Shown in pieces: positions 1 to 11,329 of a stretch of DNA of 34,870 bases (positions within the stretch are counted from its first letter, which is position 1; every line of letters begins with the position of its first letter). Source of the stretch: Balamuthia mandrillaris (lineage: Eukaryota > Discosea > Longamoebia > Balamuthiidae). Under the pieces are notes generated by a model. The model was not told the origin of the DNA. It searched no databases and saw only the letters and a program-made list of their open reading frames with translations. A program made the translations under genes and the position numbers. The stretch is from NCBI GenBank assembly GCA_031835245.1, contig JAVKOQ010000467.1:1-34870 (forward strand), written 5' to 3'.

Positions 1-2630
1 CAAACATGTAACTTAAAAATAACAAAGAACGGATCGTTTAGCAACTTGATCTTAACGAACACCCCAGCATGTTCCTCTCCGTTGACATTCAGCGATTTCT
101 CCATGATGGAACTGAACAACGTTGAGGTCACGAACCCGGAAGGAAGCGGTCTGTTGGTTCAGTCCACGTCCACCTTGATAACCACTGACGTCACTTTCTC
201 CTCGTTCTTGGAGAATGCTGGTGCGTTATATATCACCGTTTTCCTGTTCTGTTTCTTTTTGCCTCCCTCCATTGCTTACATTGTTCCTTTGAACAAAACC
301 GTAAATGGACTGATAAAAAATAACCAGTGACGGTGTCGGGAAGCAAGTGGGATAGTTATGGGTCTCTTCTCATTCAAGACATTGGGCCTCATACTGATGC
401 CATTGGTACTGCTTTATTTCTTTCTTTATTCCTTGTCGTTTCATTCTTTCATTCCTTCATTCGTGTCGATACTTGCTTGCTTTCGTCTATGTCCAACTTA
501 ACATGCCTACAACAACAACAGGAATAACGATTGTGGATGAAGCGACATGGCATGCACATGATCCCATCCGAGTATTGAATGTTTCCAGGCTCGGTACACT
601 TTCTTCCTGTATCGTTTATAAAAGTGCAACTCACCAGACTCATACTTGCAAATCACAGCTGTAAGCATCCGACAGAGCTCGCGATGGATGTCAGATCAGC
701 TGATCCTCTTCGAAGATAACGACAATAGTACGGTATCGCTGCTTAAATGGCAATATCGCTCTGTTTATTAACTCGCTTGTGTTCTCTAAAGCCGTCTGGA
801 TAACCGAAACCTCTTCGTGGACACAAAAGGGAGAAGTTATCTTCCTGGACAACAGAGACTTGGAGATTGTACATGACGTGGATGGTATTCCGCGCGAGAG
901 TTTAGGTACGCTTTTGATTCTCTCTCTCGCTCGCTCTCTCTCGCTCTCTCTCTTCTCTCACATTCATGAACGTTGAGTCTTTCTGACCATATTGTTTGCT
1001 CATTATCATCAGTCCTTTTGTTGTCAACCTCAAACTGGACCAGTAAAGCACCCGTTAGATTTATTGATAACCAGATCGCTGTAGGATGTTCGTCTCCTTT
1101 CTCTTTCATCTTCTCTGCTGCTCTTGTAGCTCTTCTTTGGTCTCTGCCTCTCTAACCACCATAACAACGATAACAATAGCATCATTGATAACGTTGCAAG
1201 GCGATTGTCGTCTTCAAAGCCAGTTCACCTTCGTTGTTTCAGGAAATACCCCTCTGTTCACTTGCGCCACATCGAAGCTTTTCACCCACGAACCCTGCTC
1301 CGCCTGCCCCACCTGCGAAAGACTTCCAGCTCCTCTTCCTGTCCTAAGTTGGTCCATCGACCCAAGTTACCTTCGTCTGGATCAAAACGGGCATGTCGTT
1401 CTCCTTTCCGTTTCGAACCCGGTCTTCTCCATCCGTGTGTCAGAAGTTCAACCCGAAGTCCCTTTCGACGTTTCTATAGTGACAGACGGGAGAGAAGGAA
1501 GCGAAGACGTGGATTTGGGAGAGGGGTTGGTCTCTATAGCATCAGGAATGGAACAAACCGACTTTGGATTCTCAGTCCTTGCTTTCAACAGCTCTTCGAT
1601 CTTTTCTCTCATTATTCGGCCCGTCGACGATGATGATGAAGCACAACCGAAATACTTTTTGTCAGGAGACCGAAGCAGAGTGGAAGTCGTTCTTTCGCAA
1701 CCTTTGGACTTGACAAGCATGGCAGTTACTTTTCCTTTGGGCAATCCCGATTTCCTTCTCGTCCCTCTGCTTCGTGACTCGCCTGCTGTCTCCTCCATTC
1801 TTTCCAACTTTACGCGACTGGTGGAAGTGAACAGCAAAACAGGAGAAGAAGTCAGAAGCGTCTTCATCGAAGAGCTTGCTTGGCAGCCTTTTCTCCCATC
1901 TCCCACCACCATCGCTTTCTTCGCTTCCACTTCGCACAACGACATGTTGCAATTCACATTCGTATCTTACGAAGAAGGAGAAGCTCTGAAGTTGAAAGGT
2001 GGAACAACGTTGCCTTCATTCGACAAAGACATCCTCAAGTGGAGCCTTCTGGTGGAGAATTGGAGTTGGTCTGATGACGCAAACGCAGAGGATAACGAAC
2101 TGGTTTTGGAAATCTCCTTGCTGAACTACGAGGGAGAAGGATGGACCTATTTCGAAGAATACACGATCCAACTTGATGAGGAAGAAGAAGACAGTTATTA
2201 CCAGCAAAAAGAGATACGCTTCGCTTCGAACGAGCTGAATGCGACTTTGAGAGCCTTGTCATTCATGTGGCGGGATAAAGACTACGAAACGGCGGTTCCG
2301 GTTCAAGTGAACGTCACGCAAAGACCAGAAGGAGGAGCGAAGGAATGGATGTTGCGTTTGGCCTTCCCTCATTTCGAGAGTGAGATGGAATACGACCCTG
2401 ACCTCTCCGTTGTTGTTGTGGGAAACGCTAACAAGAGCGGAGGAGGAGATGATTCAGATGACTTGTGGTGGAAGGTGACGGTGCCTGTACTGATAGTGGC
2501 TGCTATAGTGGTGGTCGTGGTGGCCGCCTTCATTATCCATGGGGTACGAAAGAGACAAGTGGCACGCCAGCACAAGATATTATACGAACGAGCGCAAATG
2601 AAGGCAATGGAACTGCAAAGTTCAGGGTGA
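1..2630 (+). CDS. Surface-protein family member A (beta-helix-like type I membrane protein), 3' part; 5' end lies outside the window
   Basis: I read exons 1-220, 328-405, 522-593, 659-727, 792-905, 1013-1087 and 1180-2630, giving 692 residues in one frame; the signal peptide and first exons are missing on the left. All introns are phase 1. The small exons each carry one short repeat of the form hydrophobic-x-hydrophobic, W, G/A/D, then V-x-F-x-D/E-N (for example VRFIDN, LILFEDND), as expected for rungs of a right-handed beta-helix. The last exon encodes about 480 ectodomain residues that I do not recognise, starting with a Cys-rich patch (F-T-C, E-P-C, C-P-T-C). It ends in DDLWWKVTVP, one membrane helix and a basic tail of about 30 residues. 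It is closest to gene B, with which it is convergent. A role in adhesion or recognition at the cell surface is inference; the topology is well supported. Confidence 0.85.
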
Positions 2631-2822
2631 AAGGCAGGGGGATTGTATTACAGTAAGAAATATATAAACCAACATTACCACACAGTCGCGCAGAGCAGAA
2701 CCAAGATGAAGTCAGGATGAAAAGAGAGACCAGCAATCAGCTCTCTTTGGGTAAGACGGACTTCATTGCGAATAACTTTGGTAAACGTTATAGAGTCCGT
2801 AAAACAAATTCTGGTCGTGTTT

Positions 2823-2972
2823 TCATGCATTGGCAGTAGCCAGCAGCGCTTCTTGCAGCATTTCATTCAGCGCCTCAACGGCATTCCCCAAGTCCCGCAA
2901 ATAGTAGACCACAAGTAGAGCCACAATAGCAAAAAAAAACATCCAACCCTTCTGTTTCTTCTTCTTCTTCAT
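2823..2972 (-). CDS. Possible small single-pass membrane protein (49 residues), perhaps the last exon of a tail-anchored protein
   Basis: The ORF begins with ATG and a run of lysines, followed by a clear membrane segment (about residues 10-25, including MFFFAIVALLVVYYL) and a short amphipathic acidic end (LRDLGNAVEALNEMLQEALL). The frame stays open for some codons upstream of the ATG. Further upstream on the same strand, but in another frame, the CTT/GTT array reads as a long Glu/Gln run followed by QRQLDQREINKQ, which would be a plausible coiled coil. I found no intron of normal size joining the two. It may be a real tail-anchored gene, a decayed one or chance. Its orientation is that of gene B, 386 bp downstream of B's stop codon. 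Confidence 0.3.
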   Translation of the reverse strand: MKKKKKQKGWMFFFAIVALLVVYYLRDLGNAVEALNEMLQEALLATANA

Positions 2973-3063
2973 CTTTTTGCGAACCTCTGGAGAGCTGGTC
3001 TTGGAGTGGGTCCACCAGCCGCGTTAACCTGTTTGTTAATCTCCCGTTGGTCGAGTTGGCGTT

Positions 3064-3237
3064 GTTCTTGTTCTTGTTCTTGTTCTTGTTCTTGTTCTTG
3101 TTCTTGTTCTTGTTCTTCTTCTTCTTCTTCTTGTTCTTCTTCTTCTTCTTCTTCTTCTTGTTCTTCTTCTTCTTCTTCTTCTTCTTGTTCTTCTTCTTCT
3201 TCTTCTTCTTCTTCTTGTTCTTCTTCTTCTTCTTCTT

Positions 3238-3268
<31 letters not shown>
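3064..3268. repeat. CTT/GTT triplet array
   Basis: CTT triplets are interrupted by GTT at intervals; the left part is a regular CTTGTT hexamer. It is pyrimidine-rich on the plus strand and lies in the spacer between convergent genes A and B. It is one of few such arrays here that are not inside an intron I can support. Confidence 0.9.
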
Positions 3269-3357
3269 TGCTCAATCTTGTTCTTCTTCTTATTCTTATT
3301 CTATTAAAGGTTGGATACAAATCTATCTCTTGGTTCTTCTCACTCTGTCCTTGCATT

Positions 3358-6326
3358 TCAGTCACCCAGTTCCGCGGATTTGGCTTTCACCCGCTCCAAG
3401 GTCTTGTGCCGCTCGGATAGACGGCTCTTTCTATACACGTGGAACACAACAGCCACCACCACAACCACCGCTAGAGCGGCCACGATCAGTATGGGCACCG
3501 TCACCTTCCACCACAAGTCATCCGAGTCATCTCCTCCATCGTCCTTGTCGCCTTCGCTTCCCTCCACAACAACGGAGAGGTCAGGGTCATACTCCATCCC
3601 ACTCTCGAAATGAGGGAAGGCCAAACGCAGCTTCCACTCCATCGCTCCTCCTTCCGGCCTTTGTGCTACGTTCACTTGCATCGGAACCGCCGTTTCGTAG
3701 TCTCCATCGATCCAAACGAACGCCAACGCTCGCAATGTCGCCGATAGCTCCGTCGAAGCGAAGCTGAACTCTTTTTGTTGCCTGTTGTTATCAGCTCCAT
3801 CCAACAAAATCGTTTCTTCTTGGAAAGTGGTCCACCCATCTCCCCCGTAGTTCAGGAAAGTCATCTCCAAAACCAGCTCGTTGTTTGCTGCTTCTTCTGC
3901 TTCGTTGGCCCAATCCCAGTGCTCAACCCTGAAGCTCCATTTGATGATGTCCTTATCGAATGGAGGTAACGTCGTTCCATCCTTCAAGGTCAAAGTCTCT
4001 CCCTCTTCGTAAGAGAAGAAGGTGAATTGCAACGCATCATGGGAGGGAGTCACAGCGGAGAATGAAATGGCCTTAGAAGAAGGAGAAGACGTGGAGAGAG
4101 AAGGTTGCCACGAAAGCTCTTCGATGAAGACGCTTCTGACTTCTTCTCCCGTTTCGCCGTTCACTTCCACCAGTCGCGTAAAGTTGGAGAGAACAGAAGA
4201 GGACGCAGATGGCAACGATGAGGAAGACAGAGGAGTGAGAAGAAAGTCGGGAGTGCCAAAGGGAAAAAGAACGTCCATCGAAGGCAAATCTAATGGGCGC
4301 GACAGAACGACATCCACGCGGCTCTGGTCTCCCGACACAAAGTATTTCGGCTGTTGGTCTGCTTCTGCTTCTACAGCTCGAAGCAGGAGTGAAAACGGTG
4401 AGGAGCTGTCGAAAGCAAGAACCGAGAAAGCAAAGTCGAGTTGCGGTGTTCCAGGGGACATGGAGACCAAACCATCCCCCAGATCCACATCCTCGCTTCC
4501 CTTTCTCCCATCGGTTACTATCGCGATGTCAAAGCGCGGTTCAAGTTGAACGTCCGTAACTCGAATGGAGAAGACGGGATCAGGAATGGAGAGAAGAATG
4601 ACCTGCCCGTTCTGGTCCAAACGAAGGTAACTTGGATCGATGGACCAGCTGACCACTGGAAGAGGCCCCGGGAGCTGTTCGCAGCCAGAACACTCGAAGG
4701 TGCAGGGTTCGTTGGTGAAGAGCTCGGAGTTGGTGCATGTGAAGAGAGGGGAGGCAACTGTTGATTCCACCACAAAGGTGAAGTAGCTCTGAAGACGACA
4801 GTTGTTTTGCAGCGTTATCAACGCTTCAGGGAGGTTAGGGATAGGAAACGAGAGACAGGAACAAAGAGAGAAGCGGAAGAGAAGCAGAGCAGGTAAACTC
4901 ACATGATGCGACAGGGCCGTTATCAATGAACCGAACAGAGGCTTTGCTTGTCCAATTGGAACTGGACAAAAGAAAAACTGAAGTTCGAAACGTTTCAGCG
5001 GAGGTATCTTCACAAAGGACCACAGTTCAGCCCAAAGGAAACAAAGATGCTTACCAAGGTTCACGTATACTAAGCGATCCACTGCATGCTCCACTTCCAC
5101 CTCTCTGTTCTCTCGGAAGATGACCTCTCCTTTTTGCTGCCATTCCGAGGTTTCCGTGATCCAAACGGCTGTTGATGGGAAAGTAAGGTATTTAGTAAAA
5201 GACTATAAGAATGAAGGACAGGAAGCGCTCACGATTGTCGTTCTGCTCCAAGAGGAGCTGCTTCTCGGAAGTCCAGTGCGATGTCTGTCTTATGTTTATC
5301 GCTGTATGATTGTTGAATAAGAATAACCGAGAAACGAAAGAAGGAGAAGAAGAAGAAGAAGAACAAGAAGAAGAAGAAGAACAAGAACAAGAAGAAGAAC
5401 AAGAAGAAGAACAAGAAGAAGAAGAAGAAGAAGAAGAAGAAGAAGAACAAGAAGAACAAGAACAAGAACAAGAACAAGAACGGAAAAATAAGAACGGAAG
5501 AGGAAGGAAAATACCAAGTCGAGATGCATTCAGAACGGAAACAGACCCGAACGATTTCCATGTTGACGAATCGACAATCAGAATCGCTATAGTGAAAGCT
5601 GTTAGAAAGAAAAAGAAAAAGAAAAAGAAAAAGAAAAAGAAAAAGAAAAAGAAAAAGAAAAAGAAAAAGAAAACAAGAAAAACAAGAAAGAAAAACAAGA
5701 AAAGAGATATAACTTAAAAGATGTACCGGTAGCATTCTCGGAAGGACCAACATTCTCCACGATAAGGGACCCATAACTATACCACGTACTCACCGACTGC
5801 ACCGTTACTTTTGTTTCAAAAAAGAAACGGTTTTGTTAAAGCCAACCGACAAACAAAGAGAGAGAGAGGAGAGAGAAAGAGAGAGTTACCTGCATTCTCA
5901 AAGAAGGAAGAGAAGGTGACATCCGTTGTCAACAAAGTGGATGCTGACTGCACGGAAACCCCGCTTCCATCGGGATTGCTCAGCACGACATCATCCAGTT
6001 GCAACGTCATTGTGTAAACGACCAACAATTCTTGTGGGCACGCGTTCTTGTTTTGCAACGTCAAGCCTTGAAAGGAGGCGTTTTTGTACAACGCGGTTTC
6101 ACATGTTTGAAGCCTTACTTTGGAGCGATCGCTTCCTTCTCCTCTGTTTTGTGGGTTAATAAAAGAAAGAAACAGAAGGAAGACGAAGAAGAAGAAGAAC
6201 AAGAAGAACAAGAAGAACAAGAAGAAGAACAAGAAGAAGAAGAAGAAGAAGAAGAAGAAGAAGAAGAAGAAGAAGAAGAACAAGAATAAGAGAACAAGAA
6301 CAAGAACAAACAAGCATAGATTGAGA

Positions 6327-6371
<45 letters not shown>

Positions 6372-6807
6372 GGCGATAGCATACATGAAGCTCATAGAGT
6401 GAGTTAGGCCCAAGTCGAAGCCATCTGGAAGCGAATGAACACCGGGGAACAAATGAAAGGTAAAAGCAGAAAAGGACCATATGTCACCGCCTATGTCTTT
6501 ATTGCAAAAGTTTTGTCAGAAGCAGCAATAAAAAGAAGAAGAAAAGGAAGAACAGCACTTACCGGTCAGAAAGTCTTGAACCGATCGATAAGGCGAACTC
6601 TGCGTGCATTCCGCCACACAAGAACTGCTCGCCTTTATGTAAACATCTGTTGAAGAGGAATATAAGAAAGATAAAATAAACAAAACAAAAAAAAAAAGAA
6701 AAAAAAGGAATGCTACCTTCGGACTGACCGTGAACGACCACCACGAGAACCAAGTTGAAGCACAGCAGCAACAACAGGTTCGCCAAGAAAGAAGACGAGA
6801 GTTGCAT
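3358..6807 (-). CDS. Surface-protein family member B (beta-helix-like type I membrane protein), complete, 10 exons
   Basis: Exons, in transcription order: 6807-6717, 6646-6563, 6496-6385, 6143-5890, 5807-5727, 5598-5515, 5301-5233, 5168-5055, 4977-4903 and 4823-3358; they join in frame to 809 residues. The first exon gives a classic signal peptide ending near VVHGQS. Exons 2-4 resemble the start of a right-handed beta-helix (C-T-Q-S-S-P-Y-R-S-V, then a hydrophobic repeat); exons 5-9 each encode one W-containing rung. The last exon carries the Cys-rich patch, about 420 unrecognised residues, DDLWWKVTVP, a membrane helix (about 762-785) and a 24-residue basic tail. Several exons have exactly the same length as those of gene A (69, 114, 75 nt), and the last exons are close in sequence, so A and B are recent inverted duplicates. 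Function at the cell surface is inferred only from topology. Confidence 0.88.
5340..5482. repeat. GAA/CAA array in an intron of gene B
   Basis: It reads CTT/GTT on the coding (minus) strand of gene B, in the intron between exons ending at 5515 and starting at 5301. No coding content is needed to explain it. Confidence 0.85.
5606..5690. repeat. AAAAAG array in an intron of gene B
   Basis: This is a near-perfect hexamer array that reads CTTTTT on the coding strand. It lies just upstream of the 3' splice site at 5598/5599 of gene B. Confidence 0.85.
6180..6368. repeat. GAA/CAA array followed by a GA array in an intron of gene B
   Basis: The GAA/CAA part covers about 6180-6305 and the GA part about 6331-6368. 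Both lie in the intron between exons 6496-6385 and 6143-5890 of gene B and are pyrimidine-rich on the coding strand. Confidence 0.85.
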
Positions 6808-7257
6808 TCTAAGCTACTTATTATTGTTGTTCTGGAACTAACAAAAGACCAGAAGGCGACGGAATGGACGAACGAGGAACGAGAAGACTGTTGTCCAGTA
6901 ATCGCCGCGAGGCTTTACAACAACTGGTTATTGACTGCATTACTCTAATTAAATCGTTTTTGTAATGTTACATATATTAGCCTGCTATAATTGAGTGGTG
7001 CTGAGAAGCGCGTAACGAAGAAACCCCCCCACTTGGAACACTAACGAAAAGCAGGTATGAAAGCTGCGAAAGAGAGAAACAAAAGAGCAGGACACGTGCA
7101 ACGAATAGAACGTGTAGCTCTTCATTCTTGTCTTTTCGTTGTTTTTCAGACGAACCAAAACGATGGTAACGTCTTTTCCTCATTTGTTTCTTGTTGGCCA
7201 ACACGACCCTTCCTCGTTCGTCCATCATGTCCGAAGGGGATGCGTGCAAGAACGCAA

Positions 7258-7297
<40 letters not shown>

Positions 7298-7480
7298 GGA
7301 GAGAGAGAGAACTCGGTTCTTTTAATTGTTGTCGGCAATTTATGATATTTGTTGATCCTATCGTAATATGTGAAAATTTTCTATAAATTATCAATATAGC
7401 AGATAATTTTGTCGACGAAAAACCAAAAATAGATAAAATGTTGATACTTTGTCGATAGAAAACGAACCAGGCAGAAAAAA
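6808..7480. promoter_or_regulatory. Divergent intergenic region between gene B and the crotonase gene
   Basis: This is 673 bp between two divergent start codons, so it must hold both promoters. It contains a GA array (about 7260-7309). Near 7400-7420 the sequence CAGATAATTTTGTCGAC is followed by A-rich DNA; almost the same motif recurs upstream of the gene at 12440. A related TTTGTCGATAGAAAA lies near 7449. No core promoter element is obvious. Confidence 0.5.
7260..7309. repeat. GA dinucleotide array
   Basis: It consists of about 50 bp of mostly GA repeats in the divergent spacer upstream of both gene B and the crotonase gene. No coding frame is supported. Confidence 0.85.
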
Positions 7481-8438
7481 ATGGTGGTGAAGATCGAAAA
7501 GAAAGGGCCGGTGACCACCATCATTCTCGCTCGGCCAGAGGCGCGCAACGCCGTCGATAGACCCACCGCTGAAGCCCTAGTACGTGCGTTTGAAGCATTC
7601 GAACAGGACGAGGAAGCCTTGGTCGCTGTTCTTTTTGGTAATCTCTTCTTTTTTTCTTTGTTTTTCTCTTTTTTTATTTCTTTTTCTTTTTTTTTAAAGT
7701 TTTCTTTTTCTTTTTTTTTCTGTCTTATTTTTTCTTTTTATTTTTTTTTCTCTTTTGTTATTCTTTTTCTTTTTCCTTTTCTTTTTTCTTTTTCTTTTTT
7801 CTTTTTCTTTTCTATTTTTCTTTTTCTATTTCTTTTTATAACTTTTCTTTTTTCTTTTTTCTTTTTTTTTTTCTTTTTCCTTTTTTCTTTTTTCTTTTTT
7901 CTTTTTTCTTTTTTCTTTTTTCTTTTTTCTTTTTTCTTTTTTCTTTTTTCTTTTTCTTTTTTAAAGAAATAAAAATGATAAAAACACAAAAAAATAAAAG
8001 GCGAGAACGGGCAGTTTTGTGCAGGAGCAGACCTGAAAGCGCTGGGCAGCGGGGATCCTGCTCGCGTCAATGTCCTCAGCAAGGAGGAGGGAGCCCAGGG
8101 GCCCATGGGTCCCACCCGCATGTTCCTCTCCAAGCCGGTCATCGCTGCCATCTCTGGCTATGCGGTCGCTGGTGGTTTGGAGTTAGGTTGGTTATCTCTT
8201 CCGTTCTTTCTTTCTTTCTTGTCGTTGCTTTCTTTTCTTTCTTTTCTTTCTTTCTCGTCGTTTCTTTCTTTACACTTTTCTTTCTCTTTGTTAAGATTTT
8301 TTTGTTCTTCAACACACAAAACAGCATTATGGTGTGATATGAGAGTGGCAGAGGAGGACAGTGTACTTGGCGTATTTTGTCGTCGTTTTGGGGTTCCTCT
8401 CATTGATGGTGGCACGGTTCGTTTGCCTCGTTTGATTG

Positions 8439-8482
<44 letters not shown>

Positions 8483-8949
8483 TGCTTTCTTCTCTTCACC
8501 TTTTTCTCCTTCCTTCTATCTTCCTTTCTGCTATCCGCTTTCTGCTGTCTGCTTTCTTCTTTTCTCCTCATCATTTTCTTTATTCAACAGGTTTGAGCAG
8601 AGCATTAGACCTGATACTAACAGGACGGCCTGTGACTGCTTCCGAAGCTCTTCAAATGGGCCTCGTCAATCGCGTGGTGCCGAAAGGCAAGGCCAGGGAA
8701 TCGGCCGAAGCTTTGGCCCTCTCCCTCGCCGCCTTTCCCCAAACGTGTCTTCGCGGGGACAGAGCCTCCGCCTATGAACAGTTTCATTGCAACTCATGGA
8801 AAGAAGCCCTGGCAAACGAGTTTGAGCACGGAATGGCGTCGGTCATGAAGGAGGGCCGCAAAGGAGCGGAGAGCTTCATGAAAGGTCGTGGCAGGCATGG
8901 CGACTTCAACGGTGGTGATGGAGAAGGCAAAGTGAAAGCTGCATTGTAA
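7481..8949 (+). CDS. Enoyl-CoA hydratase/isomerase (crotonase) family protein
   Basis: Exons 7481-7637, 8001-8186, 8325-8438 and 8591-8949 join to 271 residues, the usual length for the family. Motifs in order: ARPEARNAVD near the start; GQFCAGADLK (acyl-CoA oxyanion-hole loop) spanning the first junction region; IAAISGYAVAGGLELAL (second oxyanion loop); then FGVPLIDGGTVRLPRLIG and LTGRPVTASEAL. The P-E-x-G region that carries catalytic Glu in classical hydratases reads differently here (FCRRFGVPL), so the exact reaction is uncertain: hydratase, isomerase or another crotonase chemistry on an acyl-CoA. I see no peroxisomal C-terminal tripeptide (ends KAAL) and no clear mitochondrial presequence, so the location is open. 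The start follows an A-rich leader. The first intron is T-rich with TTTTTTC repeats. Confidence 0.9.
7638..8000. repeat. T-rich (TTTTTTC) array filling intron 1 of the crotonase gene
   Basis: Almost the whole 363-bp intron is TTTTTC/TTTTTTC-like repeat, pyrimidine-rich on the coding strand. It lies between the GT at 7638 and the AG ending at 8000. Confidence 0.85.
8439..8590. repeat. CT array in intron 3 of the crotonase gene
   Basis: A pure CT run (about 8442-8479) follows the 5' splice site directly, then further pyrimidine-rich sequence runs to the AG at 8590. Confidence 0.8.
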
Positions 8950-9317
8950 AGAGAAAGAGAAAAATTGAAGGGAAAGCAAGAGAATCGACGAAAGAGAAAG
9001 AGAAAGAGAAAGAGAAAGAGAAAGAGAAAGAGAAAGAGAAAGAGAAAGAGAAAGAGAAAGTGAAGAGAGAGAGAGAGAGAGAGAAAAGGAGAAGAGAAAA
9101 AGAGAAGAGAAAAAGAGAAGAGAAAGAGAAGAAAGAGAGAAGAGATAGAGAGAAAGAAAGAAAGCGGGAGAAAGAGACACGACGAAAGAATGAAGTGATC
9201 ACATTCCGATCATAAGTGATATTATTTACTTAATATGGAAATGTGAACATATGTTTGATTTCTCATTGGTTAAATCATATATCGCCCAAGATCAAACAAA
9301 AAACCTGCGTAGCAAAG
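8950..9317. other. Spacer between the crotonase and carrier genes
   Basis: It holds an AGAGAA hexamer array (about 8992-9062) and further purine-rich DNA to about 9170, purine-rich on the strand of both neighbours. The last 130 bp are AT-richer and probably contain the carrier promoter. I see no gene. Confidence 0.6.
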
Positions 9318-10448
9318 ATGAAGCAAGGGAGCGTGGCTCTGCCCTCCTCGTCGGCTTCTTCCATGGCAGGACGACCCCAGCCCAAGCCATGGCAAAGTGG
9401 GGGCATCGGTGCCGTGGCAGCTGTTCTCACTAACTTCACACTCTACCCACTTGATCTATTGCGAACGCGTCTGCAAGGTATCACTTGTTTTTTTTGGGGG
9501 TCGCTACGTTTTTTTTCATCTTACATCAATTGATTAACTTTTTGATGAAACTACAAAAAAATTGAATCATTTGGACGACACAGCGCAAGCACATAAGGAA
9601 GTGTTGGCCAAGTCTCGCTTTCGAGCGATCCGAGCGGTGCTGACACAGACGTGGCAACAAGGAGGCGTTCGAGGCTTCTACGTTGGGTTGATCCCAGGTA
9701 CGCTATTACCTTCCTTTCGAACACAACTTTGAGCTCTCCGGCTTCTCTCTTCCAACCTTCTGTTCTCGCGTCCTCTATGCTTCTATGCTTTTTGTTCGAG
9801 GCTCCTTGTTTCTCTTCATTCTATGCTTCACTCACTCTCTTCTCTGCCTTGTTCGCTTTTTTCTCTCTTCCCTCCCTCCTCTTTCCATTATCCGCTCTAT
9901 CTCTCATCTCTTCTCTGCTGCTTTGCTTCTCGTTCATCTCGCGCTCTCTTCTTCACAATTCTCTTACCAACAACAAAACAAATAGGGTTGATAGGACCAA
10001 CCACAGCATGGGCGTCGTTCATGTTGGCTTACAAATGGGGACAGCAGAACCCTTACCTGGTGGATGCATTGAACGTACAGCGAGGCGGTCGTTTGGCTGA
10101 CTTTATTGCTGGCTTGCAAGCTGGTATACTGCCTCTGTTTTTACATGCTCTACTTTTGTCTTTCTATTCTCCTCTGTCTGCCACTTCGTTCTCTCTTCTT
10201 TCTATTTCTCTTTTCGCTTCTCTCTTCCCTACTGATAAACAACTATTGTTCTATACAGGTGTTGTAATGACGCTTGTGACCAACCCTATCTTTGTAGTTA
10301 AAACACGCATGCAAACATCACCCTCGGATAACCATTTTCTGCGTACATTCTCTCCTCTTTCCGCTCTCCAGCTTCTTATCTTTCTTTTCTGCTCATCCTC
10401 TCCTCTCTTGGATGCTTCCCCGTCATCTCGTCATTTGTTGTACCCACT

Positions 10449-10485
<37 letters not shown>

Positions 10486-11329
10486 AGGTGTGATGTATGA
10501 AGTTTTCAAGATAGAAGGGCTGAGAGGAATGTACAGAGGTCTTGTTCCAGCTCTTCCTCTTACTTGTCACGGCGCTGTCCACTTTACCTTCTTCGAGTGG
10601 TTCAAAAGGATGTTTTTATCTCGGCCGAATCGTTCCAGCGAATCCCTTGTACGAGTTCTCTTTGCGCTTTTCTTTTTTGGTTGGCGTTTAACGATGTGTG
10701 CTTTCTTTTTCCTGTTGTGTTTATTTGTGATCCTTTATTCTTCTTTGGCAAACCTCTTATAGAATGCATGGGAAACACTGGCAGCAGCGTCAAGCAGTAA
10801 ACTGTGTGCGGCAGCGCTAACCTATCCGTTGCAAGTCATAAAAACATGTCTTCAGGTTCATTTTCATCATCTGATATCACCTATTATTCTTTCTTCCTTT
10901 CTTCTCTCTTTAACTCAGCAAACAATAATAGACCCAAAAAGGATCAGAAGGACTCCCTCTTCGTATCATGATTGTAAATATTTACTCGTACGTATTACAC
11001 TCTTTGTTGTATTTCCGTCTTCTTTTCATCTCCTCTTCTTCTTGTTGTTCTTCTTGTTCTTCTTCTTCTTGTTCTTCTTCTTCTTCTTGTTCTTCTTGTT
11101 CTTCTTCTTCTTCTTCTTCTTCTTCTTCTTCTTCTTGTTCTTCTCCTTCTTCTTCTTCTTCTTCTCCTTCTTCTTATTTGATCTTTATTTTTAAAACAAA
11201 TTAAGAAAAAATGGGTTGAGAGGCTACTATAGCGGTTTCCTTCCTCACCTCATGCGCACGGTGCCCAGCTCCACCATCACTCTCTTTCTCATCGAACGGC
11301 TAACCCAGCTCTTGTTTTCCTCGTCTTAA
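9318..11329 (+). CDS. Mitochondrial carrier family protein, SLC25A32 (folate/FAD transporter) type
   Basis: Eight exons (9318-9477, 9584-9697, 9986-10123, 10259-10342, 10488-10648, 10763-10855, 10932-10987, 11206-11329) join to 309 residues, the family's normal length with three repeats of about 100. The three signature sites read YPLDLLRTRLQ, NPIFVVKTRMQ and YPLQVIKTCLQ. The loss of the acidic residue in repeats 2 (aromatic) and 3 (Gln) matches SLC25A32/Flx1-type carriers, as do LQAGVVMTLVTNP and CHGAVHFTFFEWFK. The repeat-end glycine motifs GVRGFYVGLIP, GLRGMYRGLVP and GLRGYYSGFLP are present. It is expected in the mitochondrial inner membrane, moving FAD or folate-type substrates; the substrate is by family resemblance only. 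The short seventh exon was chosen because it alone keeps the frame and gives IVNIYSKNGLRGYY. Confidence 0.9.
10450..10484. repeat. CT array before a 3' splice site in the carrier gene
   Basis: A CT run ends directly before TTTCAG at the acceptor of exon 5 (10488), so it probably serves as the polypyrimidine tract. Confidence 0.75.
11035..11178. repeat. CTT/GTT array in the last intron of the carrier gene
   Basis: CTT triplets with interspersed GTT and CTC lie between exon 7 (ends 10987) and exon 8 (starts 11206), pyrimidine-rich on the coding strand. Confidence 0.85.

Larger units (their letters stand above)
2631..3357. other. Region between convergent genes A and B
   Basis: It contains a small membrane-protein ORF on the minus strand (2823-2972) and a long CTT/GTT array (about 3064-3268). 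The 3' UTRs and poly(A) sites of genes A and B should lie here. I could not fix a poly(A) signal with confidence. Confidence 0.6.

Noticed and set aside
1086-1179. ATG at 1086 as the start of a separate 514-residue protein
   Set aside because: This ATG spans the 3' end of an exon of gene A and the following intron; splicing 1087 to 1180 keeps the frame and matches gene B.
3006-3767. Long Ser/Cys-rich and Leu/Phe-rich frames across the CTT/GTT array and antisense to gene B
   Set aside because: They are translations of a triplet array and the reverse strand of a well-supported coding exon; no splice or domain support.
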